64,000 nt of DNA from M3007 sp044226205 (GTDB lineage: Bacteria; Bacteroidota; Bacteroidia; Chitinophagales; Saprospiraceae). Position 1 is the stretch's first letter. Every line of letters starts with the position of its first letter. The notes under the pieces were generated by a model. The model ran no database searches and was not told the origin of the DNA. It saw only the letters and a list, made by a program, of their open reading frames with translations. A program made the position numbers and the translations under genes. The DNA lies in assembly GCA_044226205.1 (NCBI GenBank), contig JBGAHL010000015.1:1-64000 (forward strand), given 5' to 3'. Positions 9,974 through 19,353 of this stretch are shown piece by piece.

Positions 9974-10723
9974 TTACTTGCGCATTTTGATGCTGCAGGT
10001 GAGCGTTTCAGGATGGGTAATCACATCCGACAGGGGGTAGGTTGCGGTCACGGTCCGTCCGTCTTTTTTGATGTTTTTGCCCGACACCTTCTTCACTTTT
10101 CCTTCAAAATGAAAGACTTGTGAATAGGTATTATTGGCAAACATCAATTTAAGCATCGGATTGTTCTTCATCTCGAGCATGGGATTATCCATGCCAGGAG
10201 TGGGCTTGTCGGCGGATTCGTAATTGACCACAAGTTGTTTGCCCTCCCAATGCACGCTGTTTTTCATGCTGTTGAGGGTGTTGTGCATGGCGGCGATGCC
10301 ACCCAGTTCGCCGGAATTGCCGGGGCCGCTGACCGAATCGAGTCTTGAAAAGTTGTCCCAGAAACGGTTGACTTCTTCCACGTCTTTGAAATCAAGCATG
10401 AAAGAGAACTGCATTTTTTGCTTCATACTCACGGCAATTTTGGTGCGGTCAGCGAGGGCAGGGTAGGGCAGGCGCCGTTTGATGGAATCGGGCAGGGAAG
10501 CCATGTTGAGAACCGTGTCGCGCAATTCGTTTTTGCCGGTGGAGTCCGAAGCCTGCTGCATGGCCTGGAACATACCCATAAAACTTTCGGCGGCAGGTAC
10601 ATCAAAGGTCATTTGGTAGCGACCCGAACGGTCTTTGTTGAACCAGAATTCTTCGGTGATATTGAAACAACTGGTAAGGCTGGCGAGGGCCAGCAGCATG
10701 GCAATGGGGCGGAGCATTTTCAT
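9974..10723 (-). CDS. Lipoprotein of unknown function
   Basis: This is a 249-residue protein with a lipoprotein signal peptide: MKMLRPIAMLLALA followed by the lipobox LTSC, with the modified Cys near residue 18. After FNITEEFWFNKDRSGRY the protein looks like the family of Bacteroidota lipoproteins with repeated 'YqmtfD' strand motifs, but I cannot name the family with certainty. There is no further membrane segment and no catalytic signature. It is convergent with the hybrid regulator (10 bases between stops). A longer frame to 10906 was rejected because the signal peptide starts at 10723. Confidence 0.78.
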   Translation of the reverse strand: MKMLRPIAMLLALASLTSCFNITEEFWFNKDRSGRYQMTFDVPAAESFMGMFQAMQQASDSTGKNELRDTVLNMASLPDSIKRRLPYPALADRTKIAVSMKQKMQFSFMLDFKDVEEVNRFWDNFSRLDSVSGPGNSGELGGIAAMHNTLNSMKNSVHWEGKQLVVNYESADKPTPGMDNPMLEMKNNPMLKLMFANNTYSQVFHFEGKVKKVSGKNIKKDGRTVTATYPLSDVITHPETLTCSIKMRK

Positions 10724-11106
10724 GGTTGAAATTTTTTTGGTTGCAAATTTGGGTAATGCGTACGTGCACAGAACCGGGTTGCCACGAAATTTATTGCGAA
10801 TTTTCTCGTGAAAATTCACCCCGGCTTTTCTGCTGTAATAACGAACGATGCCATGCGAGTATTCTCCGGGTATATTCATCCGTTGCAACAGCGACGGAAT
10901 TTTCAACGATGGAAAATATGATTACGACGAAACCGGGTTCCCTTTCCTGGCCAGACTTGGCCAGGCCATACTGGAATACGAACGCAAAAGACCTCGAAAA
11001 GTAAAACCTGATCTTTCGCCCTTCGCACAGGTATTGCAGGGAAACTGAGCCAAAATTTGCACTTTTGCACACCCGTCAAGGGCTTGACTGACCAATCTTT
11101 TTTGCT
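10724..11106. other. Divergent intergenic region without a convincing gene
   Basis: This stretch of about 380 bases lies between the lipoprotein gene and the FtsE-like gene and should hold their divergent promoters. A 66-codon frame at 10848-11048 and frames opposite it show no family features. Short inverted AATTTTC/GAAAATT elements occur at 10798-10818, but no long stem with a T-run. Confidence 0.4.
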
Positions 11107-11784
11107 TTGAAAAATATCGTTCGCCTTACCAATGCCGATGTGCACCAGCAAGACGGAAGCACAGTGTTACACCAGATCAATCTGACCATCGCGGAGGGAG
11201 AATTTACCTACCTGATCGGGAAAACGGGTAGCGGGAAATCCAGTTTGCTCAAAACCTTGTACGGCGCCTTGCCGCTCGACAATGGCCATGGCGAGGTGGC
11301 CGGTCACGATCTGCGTACGCTCAACCGCCGCTCCGTTCACCTGTTGCGCCGCAAACTGGGCATCGTGTTTCAGGATTTTAACCTGCTGACCGACCGCAAC
11401 GTCGAAGACAACCTGCTTTTTGTCCTGCGCGCAACCGGCTGGAAAGACGAGGCTGAAATGAGTCAGCGTGTGGCAGAAGAACTGGAAGCCGTCGGCCTGA
11501 CCAATAAACGCCACGCCATGCCTTTCGAACTCTCAGGCGGCGAACAACAAAGGGTCGTTATTGCCCGTGCTCTGCTCAATCGCCCCGCGCTCCTGCTGGC
11601 CGATGAACCGACCGGCAACCTCGACCCCGAAACCAGCGACGACGTACTCCTGCTCCTGCGCAACCTCGCAAAGCAACACAACACCTCCGTCCTCTGTGCC
11701 ACCCACGACTACCGCATTCTCCAAAATTTCCCGGCACGCATCATTCGCGTCATCAACGGAAAGTTGATCGACGATGGGGGGTAA
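11107..11784 (+). CDS. ftsE: ABC transporter ATP-binding protein, FtsE-like
   Basis: This is a 225-residue cytoplasmic ABC ATPase. Walker A is GKTGSGKSS (residues 38-46), the Q-loop is VFQDFNLL, the signature is LSGGEQQR, Walker B is LLADEPTGNLD and the H-loop is CATHDY. The spacing and the ADEPTGNLDP form are typical of FtsE, which pairs with the membrane protein FtsX to control septal peptidoglycan hydrolases; LolD and MacB ATPases are close relatives. The start is TTG at 11107, since no ATG precedes the conserved first strand. No ftsX lies next to it here, so the partner must be encoded elsewhere. It is convergent with the amidohydrolase gene. Confidence 0.85.
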   Translation: MKNIVRLTNADVHQQDGSTVLHQINLTIAEGEFTYLIGKTGSGKSSLLKTLYGALPLDNGHGEVAGHDLRTLNRRSVHLLRRKLGIVFQDFNLLTDRNVEDNLLFVLRATGWKDEAEMSQRVAEELEAVGLTNKRHAMPFELSGGEQQRVVIARALLNRPALLLADEPTGNLDPETSDDVLLLLRNLAKQHNTSVLCATHDYRILQNFPARIIRVINGKLIDDGG

Positions 11785-11803
11785 TGGATTGAAAATTAGG
11801 ACA

Positions 11804-12805
11804 TTACCCTTCTTTTTCCCCGTACAGCCACTTCAGAGTATTTTTGTAAAAAATCTTTTCGACCGTACTTTCAGGCAGGTTCATTTCCTCGATAAACCTG
11901 CCAATTTCCAGGTCGCCGAGCGGGAACGGGTAGTCCGTTCCCAGGCAAACCTTGTCGTCGCCAACCATATCGAGCACATAGCGCAACAGGGCAGGATCGT
12001 GTGTGGCTGAATCGATCCAGAATTTGCCGAGATAATGGCGTGGAGGAACGGGGTTGTCGATGGCAACCAGATCGGGGCGGCAATCAAATCCGTGCTGAAC
12101 GCGACCGATGGTGGGCAGGAACGACCCGCCGGCGTGGGCAAAACACCAGCGAATATCAGGCAGCCGCTCGAACACCCCCCCGAAAAGCAGGGAGCAGATG
12201 GCGCGGCTGGTCTCGGCGGGCATGCCGACCAGCCAGGGCAGCCAGTATTTGCGCATGAGTTCTTCGCCCATCATTTCCCAGGGATGCACAAGAATGGCCA
12301 TGTCGAGTTCCTGACAGGCCTGGAAAATCGGGAAAAAAACTTCCTCATTCAGATTTTTCTGGTTGACGTTGGAGCCGATCTGAATGCCCGGGAAACCCAA
12401 TTCCTTGATACGATGCAACTCTTTGATAGCCAGGTCGGTATCCTGCATGGGGATGGTGCCGAGCGCGATGTAGTGCTCGGGGTAGTCGTCCACGATACCG
12501 GCCAGGTGATCGTTGAGAAAGCGGGACAGATCGAGGCAGTCTGTCGCTTTGGCCCAGTAGGAAAACATGACCGGTATCGTGCAAACGACCTGAACCGGCG
12601 TCCGGTAATTCAGGTATTCGTCGATGCGTATTTTGGGGTCCCAGCAGTTCGCGGCTATTTCCCTGAAAAACGTTTCACCTTTCATCATCCGGGCAAAGCC
12701 CGGACGATGATGATCCAGATGAATAAATTCTCCGTAGCCGAATTTTTGGGCAAAATCGGGTAGTTTCTCCGGCAGGAGATGGGTATGCATATCGATCTTG
12801 TACAT
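11804..12805 (-). CDS. Amidohydrolase family 2, ACMSD-like decarboxylase
   Basis: This is a 333-residue TIM-barrel metal enzyme. Metal and catalytic ligands are visible: DMHTH at residues 5-9 (H7, H9), LVHPWE in the middle, the His of CFAHAGG and the Asp of GTDYPFP near residue 300. Length and motifs match aminocarboxymuconate-semialdehyde decarboxylase (ACMSD) of the kynurenine (tryptophan and 2-aminobenzoate catabolic) pathway. Related amidohydrolases act on other aromatic acids, and no other kynurenine gene is in the window. The gene starts 11 bases after the stop of the subtilase gene on the same strand and may be read from its transcript. Confidence 0.86.
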   Translation of the reverse strand: MYKIDMHTHLLPEKLPDFAQKFGYGEFIHLDHHRPGFARMMKGETFFREIAANCWDPKIRIDEYLNYRTPVQVVCTIPVMFSYWAKATDCLDLSRFLNDHLAGIVDDYPEHYIALGTIPMQDTDLAIKELHRIKELGFPGIQIGSNVNQKNLNEEVFFPIFQACQELDMAILVHPWEMMGEELMRKYWLPWLVGMPAETSRAICSLLFGGVFERLPDIRWCFAHAGGSFLPTIGRVQHGFDCRPDLVAIDNPVPPRHYLGKFWIDSATHDPALLRYVLDMVGDDKVCLGTDYPFPLGDLEIGRFIEEMNLPESTVEKIFYKNTLKWLYGEKEG

Positions 12806-12816
12806 CTACGCGATCC

Positions 12817-14601
12817 TTATTGTTTCACGATTTTACCCGACATGGAGCCGTTTTCCGAAGTGATTTCGTAGAGGTAAACCCCGGCCGGCAGCTGGCGGAG
12901 CGAAACGGGGTGCAACTCCCGGTTTTTGGGTACGAAATGTTCCGACAGCAGGCGCTGGCCATTGACGGAGTACAGGTTGATCGTGGTTTTTCCCTGACAA
13001 TTTTCAAGTAAAAACAGGGCTTCGTCGCTGGTCGGATTGGGCGAAACGCTTGCCTGGGCCGACAGTGCGAGCGGCTGTCCGGTATCGACCGAGAGTGCCG
13101 CGTTTACGGCTGCCAGGGCATCGACGCGTCCCCAGCCATAGGCGTGGTTCGGGCGGGAGGCGCCGAGCGAAGTGGGGTTGCAATCGATCGTGTCGGCGAG
13201 AAAAACCGAGGTTTGTTCAATGATATCTTCAACAGTTTCCACTTCTCCGCGCAGGTCGGGATTGGCAGAAAACATAAGCGCTACGAGCCCTACCACGTGC
13301 GGGCCAGCCATACTCGTACCGCTGAAATTGGCATAGCCGCCCCCGCGAATCGAGGAGCGCACGCTGACGCCTGGCGCCGAGACGTCGGGCTTGTTGCGGA
13401 GGCTTCCGTCGATGATCACCGGGCCGCGGCTGCTGAATCCGGCAATGGTATCGTTGGAGCGGGTAGCGCCCACGCTGAAACTTTCTTCGAAATAGGCCGG
13501 CGGTCCGTCGGTGGTGGAACAGATACCGCCGTTGTTGCCGTTGGATACTACGACCACCACGCCTGCGGCTTTCAGGTTGATGACGGCAGTGCGAAGCAAT
13601 TCGTTGATTGTCAGATCGGTACAGCCTTCGATATCGGCACAGTACCAGGAATTGTTGATGACGTCGGGCGATTTGGTCGGGTCGGGGTTCTGGCCGTTGA
13701 TGTCGGTGGGCGCCAGGAACCACTCGAAACATTCGATGTAGCTGGAGGGTTTGCCCCAGCCGCGTTCCATGTTGCGGCAGCCGACCCATTTGGCGCCGGG
13801 CGCCACGCCGGTCTGGTTGCCGGCGCCGTCGTCGCCCACCATGGTGCCCATCGTGTGGGTGCCGTGGTTGTTGTCGTCGCAAGGCTGTCCGGAATTCAGG
13901 CCGCAGGGGTTGTTGAGCGGGTTGTTGGTGGTATCACCGTTGAGCGGGCTGAGGTCGTGAATAGCGTCGTGCCAGTTGTAGTTGTGGTCGGCGGGCCCGC
14001 TGGCATTCCAGCCCCGGTAGTGCGACTGGATGGCCGGGTGGCCCCATTCGTAACCCGTATCGGCGCCACCGACGGTAATGCCCTGACCGGTGTAGCCCAG
14101 CGACCAAACAGCGGGCGCATTGATTTTTTCCACGCCCCATTCGATGGTATTGCGCTGGGTCGCGACATTGTCTTCGACAAAAGGCGGCGGCATTTGCACC
14201 CAGGGGTCGAGCGAGATGCTCTTGATTTCGGGCAGTTCGGCCATCTGGCGGAGGATTTCGCCGTCTGCTTGTTCGATCGAGATGGCATTGACCAGGTAGT
14301 AGCTGTTCGAAACGGCGCCGCGCTGGCGGAGGATGCGGCGGGCGTTGACCTGGCTGCGCTCCGCAGTTTGCTGGAGCCGGTTAAAAACGAATCGGGAGCG
14401 GGCGTTTTTGCCATGCAGCTGACGGGCGCCGGACAAATCGGCCTGATCGCGGAATACGACAATAACGTCGGCAGTTTGGTTGCGATCGAACGCGGATCTT
14501 AGCTCGGGCGAGAGTTTGGCGCGCCAGTCGGAGGGATTTTGAGCGGAAACGGCGGATACTGACAACAAAAGGGAGAGTGCCAGAAAAATATTTTTGATCA
14601 T
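12817..14601 (-). CDS. Secreted subtilisin-family (S8) protease with T9SS sorting domain
   Basis: This is a 594-residue protein with a signal peptide (1-21, ending VSAQ), an inhibitor-like propeptide (about 22-135), an S8 catalytic domain and a C-terminal T9SS sorting domain (SVSPNPTSDEA to the end, with GVYLYEI). The catalytic triad is D181 (GGADTGYEWG), H246 (NNHGTHT) and S430 (FSGTSMAGPH); the oxyanion Asn lies in INNSWYC (about N317). It should be secreted to the cell surface or medium and degrade protein. The start at 14601 was chosen for the signal peptide; the frame extends to 14691. Cysteines in the catalytic domain (e.g. CGLNSGQPC) suggest disulfides. Confidence 0.93.
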   Translation of the reverse strand: MIKNIFLALSLLLSVSAVSAQNPSDWRAKLSPELRSAFDRNQTADVIVVFRDQADLSGARQLHGKNARSRFVFNRLQQTAERSQVNARRILRQRGAVSNSYYLVNAISIEQADGEILRQMAELPEIKSISLDPWVQMPPPFVEDNVATQRNTIEWGVEKINAPAVWSLGYTGQGITVGGADTGYEWGHPAIQSHYRGWNASGPADHNYNWHDAIHDLSPLNGDTTNNPLNNPCGLNSGQPCDDNNHGTHTMGTMVGDDGAGNQTGVAPGAKWVGCRNMERGWGKPSSYIECFEWFLAPTDINGQNPDPTKSPDVINNSWYCADIEGCTDLTINELLRTAVINLKAAGVVVVVSNGNNGGICSTTDGPPAYFEESFSVGATRSNDTIAGFSSRGPVIIDGSLRNKPDVSAPGVSVRSSIRGGGYANFSGTSMAGPHVVGLVALMFSANPDLRGEVETVEDIIEQTSVFLADTIDCNPTSLGASRPNHAYGWGRVDALAAVNAALSVDTGQPLALSAQASVSPNPTSDEALFLLENCQGKTTINLYSVNGQRLLSEHFVPKNRELHPVSLRQLPAGVYLYEITSENGSMSGKIVKQ

Positions 14602-14714
14602 AAATACGCTATTGCTGTTTTTAAAAAAAGCGCCATAAATGTACGCCCCGGTTCCGGAAGCCGCTACTCGTCGAACGTCCAAAATCAGCAAACCCCCTTT
14701 TTCACCCTAACGGC

Positions 14715-14722
14715 TATCTTTG
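14715..14722 (+). promoter_or_regulatory. Candidate -7 element for rpiB
   Basis: TATCTTTG matches the Bacteroidota -7 consensus TAnnTTTG, 53 bases before the rpiB ATG. No good TTTG box lies 19 bases upstream, so it is a weak call. Confidence 0.4.
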
Positions 14723-14775
14723 CAGCCGCAATTTTTGCCTGCCTCAGGCCTCACTTTCAAACAGTCCAATTCGTT

Positions 14776-15207
14776 ATGACAATAGCCATTGGTTGCGACC
14801 ACGCCGGATTTCAGTACAAGGAAGGAATCGTGGCGATGCTGCAGGCCCAGGGCCACATGGTGCTCGATTTTGGCACGCACTCCCCCGATTCCGTCGATTA
14901 TCCCGACTTCGCTCACGCCGTGGCTTCGGCCGTGGAGTCCGGCCAGGCGGAAAAAGGCGTACTGCTTTGCGGCAGCGCCAACGGGGTGGCCATTACGGCC
15001 AACAAACACCAGCAAATTCGCTGCGCTATTTGCTGGACGGAGGAAATTGCCGCCCTTGCGCGACAACACAACGATGCCAATGTCATCGCACTGCCCGCCC
15101 GTTTCGTACCCGAAATTCTCGCCCAGGCCATGGTGCGCGTGTTTCTGTCCACCGACTTCGAAGGCGGCCGGCACGCCCGGCGGGTTGAGAAAATTGCCTG
15201 TGTATAA
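14776..15207 (+). CDS. rpiB: Ribose-5-phosphate isomerase B
   Basis: This is a 143-residue RpiB/LacA-family isomerase that interconverts ribose 5-phosphate and ribulose 5-phosphate in the pentose phosphate pathway. It opens with the typical IAIGCDHAGFQYKE, followed by DFGTHSPDSVDYPD and the active-site loop VLLCGSANGVAITANK, whose Cys is the catalytic base in bacterial RpiB. NDANVIALPARF is also characteristic. Length is normal (about 140-150). It precedes the M28 peptidase by 27 bases, so the two may share a transcript without functional connection. Confidence 0.94.
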   Translation: MTIAIGCDHAGFQYKEGIVAMLQAQGHMVLDFGTHSPDSVDYPDFAHAVASAVESGQAEKGVLLCGSANGVAITANKHQQIRCAICWTEEIAALARQHNDANVIALPARFVPEILAQAMVRVFLSTDFEGGRHARRVEKIACV

Positions 15208-15234
15208 TTTATTCAGCATCATATTTTTATAAAA

Positions 15235-16854
15235 ATGAAATTTCATTTTTCCCTGGTACTGTTGTTGGCAGGCGCCACCTTGTTTGCCCAGAACAATAAA
15301 ACCAATCCCCACGAACCCGAGGTGGCGCCCATGCCGCCCGACCCCGCTCCTTTTGCCCAGATGATCACTGCCGAACGGCTGAAAACCCTGATCGACGGTC
15401 TGGCATCCCCCGAAATGCAGGGCCGCGAAACCGGCCAGCCGGGCCAGCAAAAAGCGGCCGATTTTATTGCCAGCCAGTTCAAAAGTTTTGGCTTGCCCAC
15501 CAAAGGCGACCGCAACTCGTACTTCCAGCAAGTGCTCCTTCAGCGCGACAGCTGGAAAGACATAGGCTTGAAAGTCGGCGACCGCGAATTCAAAAGCCGG
15601 CAGGATTTCTACGTGTACCCCACGTACAATGCCGCTACCCCGAAAGTTGACCTGAAAGAGGTCGTGTTCATCGGCTACGGCATCGACGACCCCAAGTACA
15701 GCGACTACGGCAAAACCGATGTGACCGGCAAAGCCGTCATTTTTTATGATGGCGAACCGCTCGACAACGCGGGAAAATCGCTCATCACCGGCAACGAATT
15801 CCGCTCGCCCTGGTCGCTCGACTGGCGTAAAAAAGTGCGTATTGCCAAGCAAAAAGGCGCAACGATGGTTTTTATCATCGACCCGAACATTGCCGAAAAT
15901 CTGAAATCCAACAAAAAACTGTTGTCGACCTACGGCTGGAAACCTGCCGACACCCAGAGCGCCGGCGCCGACAAAGAATACGTCAACAGCCTTTTCGTAT
16001 CGCCCGAAGTGGCGGCGGCCATTCTGGGCAAAAAATCGGAGAAGGCGGAAAACGCGTTGGCTGAATTGCGCTCCGGCGGCAGCTTCAAACCCTTGAAAAT
16101 CAAGACCAATGTGGAAGCGCGCCTCGACAAGGAGAGCAGCCGGCTGGAAGGCGTCAACGTGGTGGGTATTATCGAGGGCAGCGACGAAAAACTCAAAAAA
16201 GAGTTCGTTTTCGTCACGGCGCACTACGACCACCTGGGCATGTCCGACAGCACCCGCATCTTTTACGGCGCCGACGACAATGCTTCGGGCACCGCTTCGG
16301 TCATCGAAATTGCCCATGCTTTCGCCGAAGCCAAAAAACAAGGCAAAGGCCCCAAACGCACCGTGGTGTGCATGCTGGTTTGCGGAGAAGAAAAGGGCTT
16401 GCTCGGCTCCAAGTTTTACGTGGAGTTTCCGCTCTTCCCGCTCGACAAAACCGTCGTCGACATCAATATCGACATGGTAGGCCGCGTGGATGAGCGCCAT
16501 GCCAACAATCCTGACTACGTCTATGTGATCGGTTCGGATCGCATGAGTTCGGCTTTGCACCAGATCAACGAAGACGTCAACAAGCAATACACCAAACTCG
16601 AACTCGACTACCGCTACAACGCAAAGGACGATCCCAACCATTTTTACGAGCGCAGCGACCACTACAATTTCGCAGAACGCGGGATCCCGGCTATCTTTTA
16701 CTTCAACGGGACACACCCCGATTACCACAAAACCACCGACACGGCCGACAAGATCAACCACGCCGCCGCGGCCAAACGCGCCCAACTGGCGTTTTACACC
16801 GCCTGGGAGATCGCCAACCGCCCGCTCCGCCTGCCTGTGGATGTGAAGAATTAA
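15235..16854 (+). CDS. Secreted M28-family zinc aminopeptidase with PA domain
   Basis: This is a 539-residue protein with a signal peptide (1-19, ending LFAQ), an N-terminal region, a PA-type insert (about 130-230, VVFIGYGIDDPKY) and an M28 catalytic domain. The zinc ligands are in TAHYDHLG (His), YGADDNASG (Asp), CGEEKGLLGS (Glu pair), INIDMVGR (Asp) and the late His of THPDYHKTTDTADK. The enzyme is expected in the periplasm or outer membrane, releasing N-terminal amino acids from peptides. There is no T9SS sorting domain. A strong hairpin lies between this gene and the convergent M48 gene. Confidence 0.92.
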   Translation: MKFHFSLVLLLAGATLFAQNNKTNPHEPEVAPMPPDPAPFAQMITAERLKTLIDGLASPEMQGRETGQPGQQKAADFIASQFKSFGLPTKGDRNSYFQQVLLQRDSWKDIGLKVGDREFKSRQDFYVYPTYNAATPKVDLKEVVFIGYGIDDPKYSDYGKTDVTGKAVIFYDGEPLDNAGKSLITGNEFRSPWSLDWRKKVRIAKQKGATMVFIIDPNIAENLKSNKKLLSTYGWKPADTQSAGADKEYVNSLFVSPEVAAAILGKKSEKAENALAELRSGGSFKPLKIKTNVEARLDKESSRLEGVNVVGIIEGSDEKLKKEFVFVTAHYDHLGMSDSTRIFYGADDNASGTASVIEIAHAFAEAKKQGKGPKRTVVCMLVCGEEKGLLGSKFYVEFPLFPLDKTVVDINIDMVGRVDERHANNPDYVYVIGSDRMSSALHQINEDVNKQYTKLELDYRYNAKDDPNHFYERSDHYNFAERGIPAIFYFNGTHPDYHKTTDTADKINHAAAAKRAQLAFYTAWEIANRPLRLPVDVKN

Positions 16855-16857
16855 ACC

Positions 16858-16913
16858 AATAATAGCAGCAGGCGGCGCAGGATTTTTCCCTGACGCCGCC
16901 TGCTGCCATTATT
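16858..16913. terminator. Bidirectional hairpin terminator between convergent peptidase genes
   Basis: A 20-bp stem (16858-16877 with 16894-16913, one mismatch) has AT-rich outer ends and a GC-rich core (GCAGCAGGCGGCG). It lies between the stops of two convergent genes and can serve both strands. Confidence 0.7.
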
Positions 16914-16927
16914 ACGTATTACCTGTT

Positions 16928-17749
16928 TTAGTGTTTGTATTTGGCGATAGCCGCCCGGATGTGTTCCTGGCGGTTGCCGGGGTCGGGGTGAGTGCTTTGG
17001 AACTCCGGCGTGCGGTTAGGACCGGCGGCCTGTTTGAGCACTTCCATCACGTCGATCAGTTTTTCGGGTTCCATACCCGCTTCGAGCATAAACCGGACGC
17101 CGAGTTCGTCGCTCTGTAATTCCTGGTCGCGTCCGTATTTCAGCTGGATCATATTGGAGACCGTCTGCGCGATGTAAGCGCCGCTGTTGGGATTGCCGGG
17201 GTCGTAGGTCGCCATCGTAACGGCGCCCGTAAGTCCCTGAGCCAGTTCGGATTGCGCCAGTTTTTCGGCGCTGTGCCGTGCTACGACGTGGCCCACTTCG
17301 TGGCCTAGTACGCCGGCAAGCATGTCTTCGTCGATGGTGCGACCATCGGAAGTAAGCCGCATCAAAAGTCCTTCTGTGATAAAGATCTGACCGCCCGGCA
17401 GCGCGAAAGCGTTGATGGTATTGGGGTCGGCGAGCAAGTGAAAATCATACTGGTACGGGGTGTTTTTGGCCGCTGAATTGGCCACAACACGCTGGCCGAC
17501 CTGTTTGACCAGCGCGGTTGCCTGGCTGTTGCTGCTAAGACCGCCGAATTCCTGTGCCATGCCCGGGGCGCTTTGGAGGCCCATGGCTATTTCCTGTTCG
17601 GGCGACATGTTGATGTGCTGTGTTTCGCCGGTAACGTCGTTGGTCTGGCTGCTGGCAAAATAGCGGAACAGGGCAAAGCCGGCCATAACCAGGGCGATGA
17701 GCAATTTCGGGGACAGGCGGAAGCCGCCGCCTTGTGATTGACCGTACAT
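16928..17749 (-). CDS. M48-family metallopeptidase
   Basis: This is a 273-residue protein with one N-terminal membrane segment (about residues 14-30) and an M48 peptidase domain. The zinc motif HEVGH is at 150-154, and the downstream Glu ligand falls in LQSDELGVRFMLEAG, where the form E-xx-D/E-xxG is typical. Unlike HtpX it has only one membrane segment, so the catalytic domain probably faces the periplasm, as in BepA/LoiP-type proteases involved in outer-membrane quality control. The residues SPDEQEIAMG-like segment 'SPEQEIAMGLQ' is also standard for the family. The start at 17749 was chosen over 17842 because it precedes the membrane segment directly. Confidence 0.9.
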   Translation of the reverse strand: MYGQSQGGGFRLSPKLLIALVMAGFALFRYFASSQTNDVTGETQHINMSPEQEIAMGLQSAPGMAQEFGGLSSNSQATALVKQVGQRVVANSAAKNTPYQYDFHLLADPNTINAFALPGGQIFITEGLLMRLTSDGRTIDEDMLAGVLGHEVGHVVARHSAEKLAQSELAQGLTGAVTMATYDPGNPNSGAYIAQTVSNMIQLKYGRDQELQSDELGVRFMLEAGMEPEKLIDVMEVLKQAAGPNRTPEFQSTHPDPGNRQEHIRAAIAKYKH

Positions 17750-17784
17750 GATGGAACGTTGGTTGGGTTTTGTGAAAGAAATGG

Positions 17785-17818
17785 AAAGGCCGGCTTGCAT
17801 TGATCCTGCAAGCCGGCC
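17785..17818 (-). terminator. Terminator downstream of the MoxR-like gene
   Basis: A perfect 12-bp stem (GGCCGGCTTGCA at 17788-17799 with TGCAAGCCGGCC at 17807-17818) is followed on the minus strand by TTTCCATTTCTTT. The T-tract is moderate. Confidence 0.6.
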
Positions 17819-17859
17819 TCCAAAATTAGCGTATGTCATCAAAACCAGCGATGATTTAC

Positions 17860-19353
17860 TCAGTTGAATAAATCGCGCATGTCGACGTCTTCGTCATCGT
17901 CGCGCAAATTGCCGGTAAGGAAATCGCGGAAAGTCCAGCGGTTTTGCACCACTTCCTTGTTGAGCACCTCGAACTCGGCCAATCCGTGCAGCGCGAGTTC
18001 CATGAATGCGGGGAGATCGGTTTCCTCCGGTTTGGCGGTCTCGGCGAGTTTGCGCAATCCGGCCACCTGATCCAGTTCGGCCACGTATTTTTTCGCCGGG
18101 AGATCGGTTAAAAGATCGGTCACGTTTCCTGCTGAAAACCAGGCTTTTATGACGCCGTAAGGGTCGCGCTCCTGACCTTTTTTCAGTTTGCCGGGGTTGG
18201 GAAAATATTGCAGGAACACATTTTTCACCGCCGCGCCGATCAGGTTGAGCGCTACGGCGTAGGCGCCTTCCTGTTCGCCTTCGTACACCATTTCGATTTT
18301 CCCGGTGATGGCCGGGATAACACCCCAGAAATCGCCCAGCCGGGCAGTAGTGGATTTTTCGCCGTTGCGCAACATTCTGCGTTCGGCGGCGGAGTACAGA
18401 TTTTCGTAGGCGCTGATGGTGAGGCGAGCGCTCACGCCGCTTTTTTTATCCACAAACTCGCTGTCGCGGGCCACAAAAGCGATTTCTTCGATCAGTTCTT
18501 TCAATACATCGGGAATGGCGATTTTTTCGCGCTGATCTTTTGAAATACGCGCTTCCTGCTCGGTGATGCGGCGCCCGATGTCGCGGGCGGTAGGGTAGTG
18601 GGTCGTGATCTGGCTTTCGATGCGGTCTTTGAGCGGCGTAATAATGCTGCCCCGGTTGGTGTAGTCTTCGGGGTTTGCCGTAAACACGAACTCGACGTCG
18701 AGCGGCAGGCGGAGTTTGAACCCGCGGATTTGCATGTCGCCTTCCTGCAGCACGTTGAACAGGGAAACCTGAATACGCGCCTGCAAGTCGGGTAACTCAT
18801 TGATAACGAACAAACAACGATGCGCTCGTGGAATCAGTCCGAAGTGGATGACGCGCTCGTCGGAATAGGGGAGTCGAAGGTTGGCGGCTTTGATCGGGTC
18901 GACGTCGCCCACCAAATCGGCAATGCTGACGTCGGGAGTGGCCAGTTTTTCCACGTACCGTTCGTTCCTGTGCAGCCAGTTTACAGGGGTCTGGTCGCCA
19001 TGTTCGGCGATGAGGTCGATTGCGTACCGGCTGATCGGCGCCAGCGGGTCGTCGTTGAGTTCGGAGCCGGCCACGACGGGGATGTATTCGTCGAGCAGAT
19101 GGACGAGCATGCGCGCGATGCGGGTTTTGGCCTGCCCGCGCAAGCCCAGCAACAGGATGTTGTGGCGGCTCAGGATAGCGCGTTCGACATCCGGGAGGAC
19201 GGTGTCGTCGAAGCCGTAGATGCCTGGGAAAATATTGTCGTTGTTACGGATTTTGCCCATCAGGTTGCTGCGCAGTTCGTCCTTGATGGAGCGCGGTTGA
19301 TAGCCGCTGGCGCGCAGGGCGCCGAGGGTGGAAATTTGCCGTGGATCGTTCAT
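17860..19353 (-). CDS. MoxR/magnesium-chelatase subunit I-like AAA+ ATPase
   Basis: This is a 497-residue AAA+ ATPase of the ChlI/MoxR branch. The P-loop reads GLRGQAKTR (the GxxGxAKT form of MoxR proteins). The Walker B region is LFVINELPDL, and the following SLFNVLQEGDMQIRGF and FTANPEDYTNRG are hallmark segments of the long, non-photosynthetic ChlI-like group. Such ATPases usually act as chaperones or metal-insertion motors with a VWA-domain partner; no VWA gene is adjacent here. The Walker B Asp is Asn (NE instead of DE), a form I believe is usual in this subgroup. The substrate is unknown. Confidence 0.85.
   Translation of the reverse strand: MNDPRQISTLGALRASGYQPRSIKDELRSNLMGKIRNNDNIFPGIYGFDDTVLPDVERAILSRHNILLLGLRGQAKTRIARMLVHLLDEYIPVVAGSELNDDPLAPISRYAIDLIAEHGDQTPVNWLHRNERYVEKLATPDVSIADLVGDVDPIKAANLRLPYSDERVIHFGLIPRAHRCLFVINELPDLQARIQVSLFNVLQEGDMQIRGFKLRLPLDVEFVFTANPEDYTNRGSIITPLKDRIESQITTHYPTARDIGRRITEQEARISKDQREKIAIPDVLKELIEEIAFVARDSEFVDKKSGVSARLTISAYENLYSAAERRMLRNGEKSTTARLGDFWGVIPAITGKIEMVYEGEQEGAYAVALNLIGAAVKNVFLQYFPNPGKLKKGQERDPYGVIKAWFSAGNVTDLLTDLPAKKYVAELDQVAGLRKLAETAKPEETDLPAFMELALHGLAEFEVLNKEVVQNRWTFRDFLTGNLRDDDEDVDMRDLFN

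Noticed and set aside
10848..11048. A 66-codon plus-strand frame in the lipoprotein/ftsE intergenic region
   Set aside because: It has no family resemblance, signal or motif, and lies in a divergent regulatory region.
13144..14502. A 452-codon plus-strand frame within the subtilase gene
   Set aside because: It is antisense to an S8 protease with a complete catalytic triad.
14707..16785. A 692-codon minus-strand frame opposite rpiB and the M28 peptidase
   Set aside because: It spans two well-supported genes on the other strand and encodes a Phe/Val/Gly-rich sequence with no motif. It is a codon-bias shadow.
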